Source: Dendrocalamus latiflorus (lineage: Eukaryota; Streptophyta; Magnoliopsida; Poales; Poaceae). Taken from it: a DNA stretch of 64,000 bases. The stretch lies in the NCBI GenBank assembly GCA_017311315.1, contig CM029664.1, positions 28,388,554 to 28,452,553 of the forward strand, given 5' to 3'. Below are positions 32,363-43,360 of this stretch, piece after piece; position 1 is the first letter of the stretch, and every line of letters begins with the position of its first letter. Under the pieces are notes generated by a model. The model did not search any database. It had not been told where the DNA came from and saw only the letters and a program-made list of their open reading frames with translations. Position numbers and translations under genes: made by a program.

Positions 32363-33776
32363 ATTAGTTAGCTAGGAGTGTGCTATCACTGGTGAGATAT
32401 AGACAATATAGGGCCATTGGATTGGGCACCTAAGAGCGTGCCATTGTTGGTGAAGGGCACGGAGTCATGACAATGGTGAGAAGGTTATCCATTTCGCTAG
32501 AAAGCGACTAAAGCAGACATGCTGGTATCAGTGAAGATGGGAGGTTGCCGTGGTTAGTGAGGAAACCACATCGTTGAGTTGGCCAATGTCTAAGAAGAGG
32601 ATGAATCGACACAGGAGAAGAAAAAATTGAGCATGTATAACATCATGCAGTTGTATATACATGTATGCATCCGTACAAATAAAAGCGTGGGCGTACAAAA
32701 GCAAAGGAGTAAAGAGCTTGTAGTAAAGATGGCACAATCATCTTGGGGCTACCAAAGAGAGCGTAGCGGGTGTCCTCGACAGGTATCAATGACGGTTCCA
32801 CGTGTATACATGTTGACATCGCACTGGTCAACATTAAGCAATTATTGGAGAGAAGTAAAAGATAACTATGTGGATGATATTGCACTGGAATGGGCAGCAA
32901 CTGAGAGAGATCAATTAAGAATTGGGCTTGCTGTTGGAGGTTGAAGCAGAAAAACTGTGGCGATGAAAAGAGATAGAAGATATATGGTTCGGTGGGGCAG
33001 TCGACGTGTGATGGAAAATAAGTTCAAGATAAGTCGCCCATGGTACATTGTTGTATACGTGAGCAAGGTAATCTAATAACATGTAAAGTAATAAGATAAT
33101 TTGTTATACACATAACTAACATATTGCTTGAGATTAAATAGAGTTACATGTCCATACATATATTTTGGAAAAGAATAAATAATAGAGGTAGAATAGGGGT
33201 ACACAGCTGCATAATTCATGCATGATAGAAAATAGTTATGTTTATAAGAACCCAACAACTTATGATGCTCAATTATTTTTTTTCATCAAAGCTTGTACTT
33301 TGATTACATTCCTCAAGTTGTATTTTTAATATTTCTAATTATCATTTCTAATATTTATGATATCTTCAAGATCTAAATAGGCTACAAGGTACACAAATAG
33401 ATTCTTGAATGTCTAAGTTATATTATTTGATACTAAGCTTTAAAATAAATCTACTGCACTTTTGTGCAAGCAACTCTACTGGTTCTAATTAAAGTGTAGT
33501 TTTACCACTTGCCAACATCTCTCTGTCCTGTCTGTACATCCCCTAGCTACTGGTCCTTTAGCAAGCCTGTCACCGAAGCTCCGCATGAAAAAAATACATA
33601 CGTTTCCTCTCTTTTCCTCAGGAAAATAAAATAAATTATAATGCCTTTGAAAGGTGTTAATGGGGAGGTACAATCAACATCCCTTGTACTCTAAGAGTAC
33701 CCAATAAACATACATTATGTCATCATTGTGATATCTACATTGTTAAGCTACACACAAATGGACCTAGCTAGTTAAC
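32363..33776. other. Gene-free spacer
   Basis: Includes some imperfect repetition (GGGCCATT, GTGCCATTG near 32355-32450). No reliable coding or RNA gene is seen; the ORFs at 32627-32944 are overlapping shadows on both strands. Confidence 0.35.
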
Positions 33777-34183
33777 TGTAACCTCCCAACTTTTGAGTTT
33801 TCCTGGCTTTTGGCTTAAGAAAAGTTTTCAAATTTTAATCTAATTTATTTGAATGAGTTGAAGCTTAATTGGAAATTTTAGAAATTGAAAATGATTTAAT
33901 ATGAATAAAATAGATATCAAGCTACCTCAAAAGTTTTTATTTGAGCTTATGGTGTGAAAATTTATTTTGTAGAATTTTCTCAAATTTTTCTGAGTTTATT
34001 TGCTATTTTCTTGACTTATTTGAACTTCCTGCTATTTTCTAAAAAGAAAAATAAATAAAATTACTAGAAATCCATTAGGCCAAATTCCCACTGGCCCACC
34101 TCGCTTTCTCTCTCTTTGGCCCAGCTCAACTCACTAGAGCGCCAGCCCAACCCAGCTCACCACCCGCGTCGTGCTTGCGTGCG

Positions 34184-35737
34184 TGAAAGTATCTAGGCCC
34201 CTAAAAATGGTTTTGGTAATTAATGAATTTATGTGAATATGGGACTAACGTGTTTAATGAGCATTTAAAGGTTAAGTCCATAAGTGGTCGACAAGATGCA
34301 AGCTAAGGATCAATGTGAAGACCAAAGATGGCTCAGGACAAAGATATACTTAGAATAGGATCCCTTTTTACTTTTACCGGTCTTAGGAGAAAAGGTGGAA
34401 GACCAGATTATAGGTTAAATAACCGTACCATAAAGAGGGATCATGGCAAGTAGCTTGATAGCAAAATTTGTGTGCCATTTGGATCAAACTAGGATCACGC
34501 ATTCATTAAAAATCTGTTCGAAAAAGCCAATCTGTGCTCTATCTGGAAGAGCAGTAGTACCGTAGTTTTCAACATCAGAATTACCGTAGAGCAGAAGTTT
34601 CGTAGGCAAAATCGGTACTACCAGCGACCGGAAGCTCTGAATTCCGAGCGGAGCCTTTTTTTCCAGAGAGCACCCTCCGGGTGTACCTGAGTTTTCGCGG
34701 GATCGGAAGTACCGACGGTTTCAACGCCGGAACTACTGCTGGAAACGGTAGTTCCGCAGTATAGAGCGGTACTTCCGGAGCCCGGAAGTTCCAAAGGTTG
34801 AGCGGAGCCTTTTTTCCAGAGAGCGCCAAAGTTGGGTTCCGGCCCAAATGGTAGTACCGCGCCGACTTCTTGGAATTACGCAGAGCAGTAGTACCGTATT
34901 TTATCACGGCGGTAGTACCATGCTGACTTTCCAACGGCTACTACAGAGCTTCTGACATAGCCGTTCTGTCGCGCTAGAGGTGGAGTGGAACTACGGGCCT
35001 TTGGCCGGCGGTAGTTCCGCTCGCCTTGATTTTTCTAGAATTTGTTCCAAACGGCTAGTTTTGGTTGGTGAGGGATATAAATACCCGTACCACTACTCAA
35101 GGACAGATGTAAGAGACTTATTGAACATTTCTTGAGCATAGAGCATTCAATCCACACCTCTTTTCACTTTGAGCATTCATTTTGATGTGGTTGAGCAAAA
35201 AGTGCATATCATTCCTTAGTTTGATCCTTGGCACTTGTTTGCAATCAAGTTAAGCCCTGGTTTATTACTCTTGGTGCTTGCCGTGCACCTGGACGATTGG
35301 GCGGAGTTGGATCGGTGATCTTCTCAAAGGAGTTTGTGAGAAGGCCCGGTGTTCGTGTGAAGGTTGGAGCTCACCTACCCGGAGCGGGGAAGAGCTATAG
35401 TGGACTCGAGGTGTTTCGGCTTAATTTGTAGAGCCGTTCCGATTTATTCGGGCTAACCTCAATCTGGATTAGGGGAAACCGGCAAGTTTTCGAACGCCAC
35501 GGTAAAACATCGGTTGTGTATATCTCTCTCATATCTTCTTCTAGCTCTTATTTGTTAGTATTATTGTGATTATTTGCTTGATATAGAGCTAATATTGTTT
35601 CTCTATTGACTAGAATTGTGTAGACTTAAGTGCTTTACATTCTTGCTATATTGAGATTGTAGAAAATTATTTACAAAAAAAGAAAATTTTAAAAACCTCC
35701 TATTCACCCCCCTCTAGTTGATATCTTTGATCCTACA
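34184..35737 (+). mobile_element. Solo LTR, long copia-type (SIRE/Maximus-like), 1554 bp
   Basis: It runs from TGAAAGTATCTAGGCCCC to CCCCCCTCTAGTTGATATC...GATCCTACA and is flanked by a perfect GTGCG duplication (34179-34183 and 35738-35742). It shares a framework with the LTR at 43361-45867: CCGGTCTTAGGAG/CCGGTCTTGG with GAAGACCAGA, GTATAAATACCC-type TATA (ATATAAATACCCG near 35075), CTTCTCAAAG...TGTGAGAAG, GGAGCTCACCTA and the CACCCCCCTCTAGT end. The assignment is from memory of grass copia LTRs. Confidence 0.85.
34545..35020. repeat. Cluster of GGTAGTACC / GGAAGTTCC-type interrupted palindromes inside the solo LTR
   Basis: Words such as GGTAGTACC, AGTAGTACCG, GGTACTACC, GGTAGTTCCG and GGTACTTCCGG recur at least a dozen times in about 480 bases, in both orientations. 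It occupies the same region of the LTR as the GGTCTGACC cluster in the related LTR at 43361-45867. Confidence 0.8.
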
Positions 35738-36401
35738 GTGCGCCACACGTCCCAATCACCACGCTGTCGTTGACAAGGTCGTCGTCTCTGATCAGGACCA
35801 TTTATGTCGCCATAACAACCCCGGACTCGACCTCTGCGCTTCCTTCCTCATATATAAATAGCACCTTCGACCCTCGACTTTCACACCCTAAGTCGCCACT
35901 CGGATTTTGCATTGATTCGACAGATTTGAGCTAGAGCTTCACTACTGTCACCATCAACTTCGACAAGGGATTCCATTGTCATAGGTGAGTTGTGGACCAT
36001 GCTGACTGCACTGTTGTGATCACCTCACTGAGATGTGCTTTCCCGCTACCTTGTCGTGCCTCGGAGGCCACTGGAATAATAGAGGAATAAAAGTTATGGC
36101 CAAAATAAATTGGTTCATCTCATTTGGAGTTGATTTGAATTAGATATGAATTTTTGAAATAACAAGAATTTTTAGTGTACAAATAAATTGATTTCCATTT
36201 TTTTTCTAAACCTTAATTACTTTTTCCACAAAGCCTACCCTAACCTCAGTCGTTGTCGGTGGGTCCTGCTGTTGTACTCGAAGATCAGAGGAAATGCGAG
36301 TACCAATGGAGACTCGAGTACTCGGGTGGTTTTCGAGTTTGATTAATGAAGCCAGGTTAACGGTCGAAGTTCGACTCCGAGTGAGAAGTTGAAGAGGATC
36401 A

Positions 36402-36604
36402 GATGGTGTTTGAGCAGAAGAGGAGAATCAGATGGTGTTCGAGTTGTAGAGAAAATTCGGATGGCGTTCGAGTGGCTTTAGAGCATCGGGTGGCGTTCGA
36501 GTAGTAGAGGAGAATCGGACGACGTTCGAGTAGCAAAGAAAAATTGGACAGCGTTTTAGTGGTTTCATAGCATTGGACAGTGCCTGAGAGGCATTGCGAA
36601 GGAC
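36402..36604. repeat. 29-bp imperfect minisatellite, about seven units
   Basis: Units of the form GATGGNGTTCGAGTNG...GAGAATCG follow one another every 29 bases from 36402. They decay toward the right, where a looser 24-27 base repetition (GATTCCGAGCGCGG-like) continues to about 36705. Confidence 0.8.
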
Positions 36605-36704
36605 AAGAGCGTGGAGCAGTCGGAGATTCCGAGCGCGGGTGCGGTCGAAGATTCCGAGTGTAGGAGTGGTTGGAAATGCCAAGCGTAGGAGCGGTCAAAG
36701 ATTT

Positions 36705-38983
36705 TGGGGGCATGCAGCAGTTGAAGGCCGCGGTGGTCGAAACTAATACGTGGTAGTAGTGGACCTCACGAGCGGAGATGGTGGAGTGCTATGATGAAGC
36801 GATCTGAGAGTAGGAAATTTCCAATAGCAAGTACTATGGTGAACATGCATGCACAAGAAAAGCTCCGCATCACCCACACTAGCAGCTTCTAAGGGGTACA
36901 AGGGTGCTACCTGAGCGAGATGGGTGCTCGGGCACAGATGGCTCGACGTCAGCATTGGCTACGGTGGTGACGAGCTTTAATGCGGAGAGGGAGATCATGG
37001 TGAGGGAGAAAGAGAAACAATGGTCAGAGATGCTTAAAGGAAGTGTGTAGATGGTGTAAACAAAGGAATTAGTGTCAGACTCATATTTTTCAACCCGGAA
37101 TCCTCTATGATTCCACTGCACTATTCGCTGCATCAGTAAATAGTGCTCACAGATGTAGTACTGAACATCAAAATACATATCATGCGGAAGCGTAAATATA
37201 ATAGTAGACTTACTCATGGGCCGAGCGGGCCGAAATCAACAAAATACAGCAATGAAAACGTAGCATACAGGTGGGACCCTCAGGATGTGCCCACAGGCAG
37301 CCAACTGGGGGTACGCGACCTAGTTCTTGACATCTTCATCTTCTTCACCATCATGACCAAGTGTATTCTGAAGCGTAGCGATCTAACTTCTAAGTCTGGA
37401 TTAATTGAGTGAGCGAGGGTGAGCACAAATCACCGTACTCCGCGAGTCAATACACAGGATGCAAATAGATTATATGCATGGTTTATTAAGGAAAGGCTCA
37501 GGTTATTTTATTTGACATAAATTGCTTTTGAAATATGATACATATAAATTTTTTGAGATCTAGTAGTTTGAACTAAAACATAATGTGTTAAAGAATGCAA
37601 TAATAATAGCGATCTAAAATCCATCCATCGTTACGTGATTTCTGCACCATATACTAACCTTTCAGCACTATAACCGCTTACCTTATCACTGGGGCGACAC
37701 CAGAGCAACATAAATCAGGGCCTTTCTCTGCCCTCCACTTTTCCAATTCCACCCACAAAGTTTTTGAAATAGAAGTATATCTAGTTAAGTTCCCATATCC
37801 GCCCTTGACCGTGGGCACGACTATTCGAATAGTTTTTACTCTGTAGAGTTTGTACACTTTACCCACAAGAGACAATCTGCTCATTACTCCACACGATTTC
37901 CTAGTCATGTGGTTGAGTAGATCATCACAAGGCAGTTACAATGCATTTTTCCTAGCAGAGTCACGTCCGCTAAGGTTTCACACCCTTTGGGGGTACAACC
38001 ACCCTTCCAGGAGTCCCCTCTTGCACCGTCACGTCAGAGGATGTGGCCATCCTCTGCTCGCCCGTGGCCACACCGGCGCAATCCATACTGAGTCGATACA
38101 AATTAGTTAGCCTTGCCTACAATTTGCCAGCTTGTGGTTATACTGTTGTATACTGGGAGGTCATCACAAGATTCGGTCCTTAGGGTTATCTAGGCGGTTC
38201 TACCACTATCCCCTTGTGCTTTCATGGCAACACACCCCTGAACCATCTGCCCAGATAATTAAGCAACTTGAGCTTTTCGGGAGAATAAAATATCCATGTT
38301 GCAACACACCAACCATTTTCACCAATGACTTCCCAAATCAGTTTCTCATGATTAAAAGTGATGCTTGTGGCATTATGGTGTCCCCGAGTATCTAAGCAGT
38401 ACTAAGCATAGTGAATAACTGTAGACTTATTTTTGAAAGGTTTACCATTATAATCTTCCTAGGGTGACAAGGCTCAAATGTTCAATGTACCAAAGGAGGT
38501 GTAATACTAACAAGTCGAATAATGGACATATAACTAGAATCTTAAAACAAACATATATTTGCATATGAAATAACATCATGCAATTTGATAATTTAAACAA
38601 AAGTAAATTTGCAGAAAATGTAAGTTTAACATGATCAAAGTAATGACTCGCCTTGTTTACCGTGGTCTTGAGCTCACTCAAAGCTTTCTCACTCGTTGGT
38701 CTTGAGCTTCTGGTCTTTTATCTTCACCTCGATCTTGGTCTCGCTTGATCCATTGATTCTTCAAGACTCCAATTTCTAATTATGCGATAAACAACTGAAT
38801 CCAAATGAATGCAAATAACTCAAAAGATCCAAATAATTCCAATTGAACTTGATTAATTTTTATTATGATTAAATGGGTGATTTGAGGTTGGGTTGATTGG
38901 ACATGGAGTATTGAAATAGTCAAACGGGGTTGCAGCAAAGTGATAAATGGCTAAGGGAAATCCGCCGAGATGGGCGCCAATGA
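36705..38983. other. Retroelement-derived spacer; PBS-like site at its right end
   Basis: No intact ORF is present. 37140-37420 (ATGCGGAAGCGTAAATATAATAG and GAGCACAAATCACCGTACTCC) and 37960-38060 (CAACCACCCTTCCAGGAGTC, CCATCCTCTGCTC) resemble untranslated parts of grass Ty3 elements. At 38965-38982 the minus strand reads TGGCGCCCATCTCGGCGG, a TGGCGCC-type PBS next to the LTR end at 38984. Confidence 0.4.
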
Positions 38984-41752
38984 AGGTTTATAGTGATGGA
39001 ATATTCACAGAAATATTCCTCTTTCGGTTCAAGGATTGCGAGGTATAGCCGACAGTAGAATACCATGGATCGATCTTTTATCTAATAACTTCTTTTATTA
39101 TTTTTATATTTATTAAGGAAGTTCCATGAATCATGTTAGACCTATAAACTGGTATATGAGTTAAATTTATCGAATTAATCTTTAGAGTATGTATTCGTGG
39201 CAACTTGAGTTGTGGTATTTTATGGGGTTCTATTTACTGATTATTCAAATTATTTACTGAATGATTAGTTCAATAATTCATGGAAGTATGGGGATATTTA
39301 ATTATCTAATTGATATTTTAATAGTAAATTTTAGTATATTCTTATTTACTACTCATTTGCGACTGTTGGTCATAATACTACATTTGTCCATCAGATTATT
39401 CACTAGCGAGACTAATCCAATGTCTAATGTTTCAAAGCCATTATATTTTAATACCTAATTATGATCTTTTTAATTGAAGGCATTATGAAAATCAACTGAC
39501 ATTGATATTTTATCCTTTTCTTAGCAACGGGTAAAATCTTATCTAATTAAATCTCTATTTACCTAGGTCCGAACTTGCTATACAATGTCATATCTCAATA
39601 TTGCTATTTAATTAAATCTACCATTGAGATTGTTTAATGGCGGCATGTTAAACGTTAGGGCATATTTTAATTAAAATTAAAGGTAATTTTTAATTTAAAG
39701 CCTTACTTTTATAGTTAAACATAATATCCAATTTATTTCCCTTAACTTTAACTTGGATGTCTTTTTAATTGGGATCTTTATTAAATTTGGATATTTAACC
39801 AAATCCATCTTTTATTAATGCACCTTTATTAATATTTAGATTTTTAATAAACATTCAGGCCACATTAAGTACTCATATTTGATTACTAATTCGATATTAA
39901 ATATTAAATAATCTTGTTTATATCCTAATTAAATTTATTAGCTTCCATGGGTTAATTCCTAATTTTTCTTAATTGAAATGGATTAAAGAAAATAAAAATG
40001 AAAATGAAAATAAGATAGGCAGGGAGGTGATTCGAACTCGGGACCTCACGTAAGACCTGTGCGCTAAAGCGTGCGCGGCTAACCATCCGGACAATTGCCC
40101 TTTTGTGATATTGAGGGGGGAGGGGGATTAATTTGAAGAGGTGAGGGATGGTCGAGGCAAAACATGAAATGGCTAGCGCTTGGCGCCAGGCTCGCCGTCG
40201 GGGGGGGGGGGGGGTTGGCCAGAGGGGCTAGGGGGACTACCAAAATGGGTCAAGGAGGAGACGAGCAAGCCACAAAAAGCACCCTCACGAGAAAGGGTTG
40301 AGGTATGGAGGGCTCGACGGTGGCTTCAGGTGGCCGGAGCTGGGAGAGAAACTGGGCGGCGGCGCCGGAGTGAAGGAAAGGAGGAATTGAGGCATACTTA
40401 AGTAGTAGGAGGGTAGTAAGATACTCACCACACGGACCATGTAGACCGAGAAGCACCGAGGACGGCTGGCGGCAGTGGCCTACCAGTGGTGCTGGTGGGG
40501 TTGCTGTCGCTGGCTCACTGGGGTTGGGGAGCTGATGTGGCAGTGCTTGAGGATGATAGCAGACACCTTGGTGATGCTCCTAAAGAAAGTAATCGAGCCA
40601 GGGGTCACCGAGGAGGGAGCGACGCTAGCGGCGGCGGTTTCAGCCGGCAATGGGGAAGAATGGTATTTCGACGAGCTCGGGATGAGGTTTTCCAATTAGG
40701 CCAGAGGGGAAGTAGATGGGGAGCGGGGACACGCCGTGGCACGGTCAATTCGTAGTGGTGCTTGCCGGAGCGGCCGGGGCAGTGTGAGGCGGCGGCCGGT
40801 GCTCTGGGCTGGCGCCCGAGCTTAGGCTGAGCAGGGGAGGAAGGGGAAGTCAGGGGGAAAGCAATGGGGGCCGAGCTATTACTTACCGCTGGAGGGGAGT
40901 CACGGGTGTGTGCCATGGCCGAGCTGCTACCGGAGACCGAAGCACAGGGCGATGGGATGGCGAGGGGACTGAAGCCGACGAGAGCAAGGCATGGGTGATG
41001 TGCACACAGTGGTCAGCGACGTGTAGGCACAGGTGATGTGCATGACGTGATGGAGATAGGGCCGAAGTGACGCTCGCATAGGAGCCAGCGGGGCCGGCCA
41101 GGAGTGAAGTGAGAGCAGAGCAGAGGGAAGTGAGAGGAGGAAGGATAGCCAGCGCAGAGGAGGGAGAAGAGAGAGTGAAGGAGGCGGGCCCACGGGCAGA
41201 GAAAGAGCGGGAGGGGCCAGCGGCATAGGAAAAAAAGGGAGGGAGGAAGAAAGAAAGGGGGGGAGAGAGAGAAAAAGGGGCTGGCCCACATGTAAGAGAG
41301 GGAAAATGGGAAAACAATGAGCGAAAAATGAGTGGCTTTAGCAATCTTTTAGTTTTGTATTTTTAATTTGAATTTCTATTTCATATTTAAGATTACTGAT
41401 TTCTAGTTTTGCAGGATATTAAAAATCATGAATTGAATTTTCAATTCAATTATTTAAATGCGGTTGTTTGATTCTTGGTTTGAGCTTAAATTTTCAATTT
41501 TAGATTGGATTTGAGTGTAATTTAAAATTGGTTTAGAATTTGTAATTCATTGTTTTATATTATTGCCATATCTTTTATTATCACCATTATTATGTTCACT
41601 TTGGATATTATTTCTCATTATATTTATTTGCATGTAACAAAGCTCGAAAGATTTCAAATAAATATTCAGAAGAAATTTGAATGCAAGCAAAATGCAGAGA
41701 AAAAGTTTTAAAAATCTGATATTTCTGAACATCCAAATTTTGGGATGTTACA
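38984..41752 (-). mobile_element. Probable long Ty3-type LTR (Tekay-like), minus orientation
   Basis: The minus strand begins TGTAACATCCCAAAATTTGG at 41752 and appears to end ...AAACCTTCA at 38984, one base before a TGGCGCC-type PBS. It contains a GA-rich, low-complexity block (40960-41290), a run of about 15 Gs at 40200-40214 and a tRNA-like box pair near 40030-40090. The right flank is ATTAG; no matching left duplication is seen because the internal region follows. The extent rests on its two ends and is inferred. Confidence 0.5.
40020..40100 (-). other. tRNA-like sequence (A/B-box-like), not a tRNA gene
   Basis: The minus strand has ATGGTTAGCCGCGC followed about 40 bases later by GAGTTCGAATCAC, resembling Pol III A and B boxes. 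A standard T-arm does not fold, so this is a degenerate tRNA-like segment within the LTR. Confidence 0.4.
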
Positions 41753-41756
41753 ATTA

Positions 41757-42788
41757 GGCAATGCCTCACTGATTTGACAATGTGGTGAAAATGGAACCTT
41801 GTCGACTGAAAAGGGGTCACTTCCAAATTCCAAAACTCCTGTCATGCATTGTCCAAATTTGTTGAGGGGTTTTCATAATCATGTTCAAAGACATGATGCG
41901 ACGCGCAAGATTGAGTTGAAAACTCACCGGAGACATGATTGGCCAAACAGAGGTCGCTCGGTACATGCTTTGGAGTCGACAATGGCACGATGAATGCCTA
42001 AGAACCACAGGCGAAAGCATAAGCCCACATTAGCCAAAAATGGATATGGTGAAGGGAGCAGATGAGAAATGATGCTAAGAGGCACGAAGCTTACCCGAGT
42101 AAGGGGCACCCACGAGCTTCTCTTTCCCCAGCCACAAGAGGAAGAAAGGCCAAACTGAAGGAGGTGGTTTTAACTCTGGTAGGTGACGACAATGGAGGTA
42201 GTGGGCAGTGGCTAGACGGTGATGACGGGGTGGCACAGCATGCAACGGGCGCGTGGTGCTCGCACTCTGAGCGTCCAATGGGAGGTAGGGGATGAAGCTG
42301 ACATGTGGGCCTGGTGTCGTTTGGACTGGTCCGAACAGCTCCACAGTTGACTACTTCAACCCCAAAACCCTCCTACATTGACCAAGAGACTAAAAATAGC
42401 AAATAAAATTCTAAAAATCTAAAACTTTTTAGAGAGGTCCCTGGGATTCTAGTAGCCTCATAATATTTCTAACATTACTGTTCATGAATTATTTTTCTCA
42501 TATTAATTCGTTAACAGCAATGGCTTTTAGAACTTGGTTTGAATTTTCACATGGTTGAAGTAAGTTCTAATAATTTGTAAAAATTATACTTATTCATGAT
42601 AAGTACTCTAGTATTTAAATAAATATATCCCAGAGATGATCACATGCTTTTGTTTCAGTTTTCTTTTGGGGGCTTTCTCTTTTTAGTTGTATAATTAAGC
42701 TTTTATTAAGATTTTGCAAGTGCAAATGCTTCAAGAACCATATGCAGGCTCATGAAATGCATAATAATCCCATTGATTAACATGGGGA
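41757..42788. other. Spacer, probably decayed Ty3 LTR material
   Basis: No ORF or clean repeat boundary. Phrases such as GTTGACTACTTCAACCCCAAAACC and ACTTTTTAGAGAGGTCCC, then AT-rich sequence, resemble long gypsy LTRs. Not classified further. Confidence 0.3.
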
Positions 42789-42962
42789 TGTGACATAGGG
42801 GGTCCCCAATCATTGTACTTGTACCTTTTGGTGGAGAAATTATTAAAGAAAGGAGATGGAGTTCCCCCATCTCTCTGTGTTCAATCTATTATTTTCTTAC
42901 ATTATTCTATGATTCATTCATCTTCTATCTAGGAGGAATCCCTTAGACTGAACTCACCAGCA
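42789..42962 (+). repeat. 5' LTR remnant of the decayed copia element
   Basis: It aligns to 48491-48721 over the region from CATTGTACTTGTACC through CATCTCTCTGTG and CTTCTATCTAGGAGGAATC to the end near CCAGCA. It lacks about 60 bases of the left part. Confidence 0.6.
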
Positions 42963-43360
42963 ATGGTTCTTCAATATGTAATCAGCACAAATCGCTCTGG
43001 TGGATTGAAGCTAATTATCGAATCACTCGCATACTAAATTGCCTATTTGGATCACTTTAAATTTTTGCAAATTTTGCTTTCTAGATTGTTATTCTATGGT
43101 GCAAATCCACTCTAATATATTGCGAACTGACTTGAAGTCACCGGCAAAGCCGATCGATAGATTTGCACAAACGAGTAGATATTGATTTAAATGTAAATTA
43201 AAAAAAGAAAGAAATCACAACCGGCTAACTGCCATGCGCGCCGCCCGTACACGGTCGAACTGCCCGAGCCATTGACGTGTGCCAGCATGCACTACCTAAG
43301 CCGCCACATCTCGCGCGCGTCGCCTGTTGCACCGACCCGCAGCATGCATCAGATCACCGT

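Larger units (their letters stand above)
33777..36240 (+). mobile_element. Ty3-type LTR fragment split by a copia-type solo LTR
   Basis: It starts TGTAACCTCCCAACTTTTGAG, a TGTAAC-type start common to Tekay-like grass LTRs, and continues to CACCACCCGCGTC. After the nested solo LTR (34184-35737) it resumes with CCACACGTCCCAATCACC, then ATATATAAATAGCACC near 35848 (TATA box) and the leader-like TTCGACAAGGGATTCC. The far boundary is unclear. The family assignment is inferred from the start and promoter layout. Confidence 0.5.

Noticed and set aside
40020..40100. tRNA gene
   Set aside because: Box-like words only; arms do not pair into a standard cloverleaf.
40250..41344. Plus and minus ORFs up to 153 codons
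   Set aside because: They sit in the low-complexity AG/CT block of a Ty3-type LTR.
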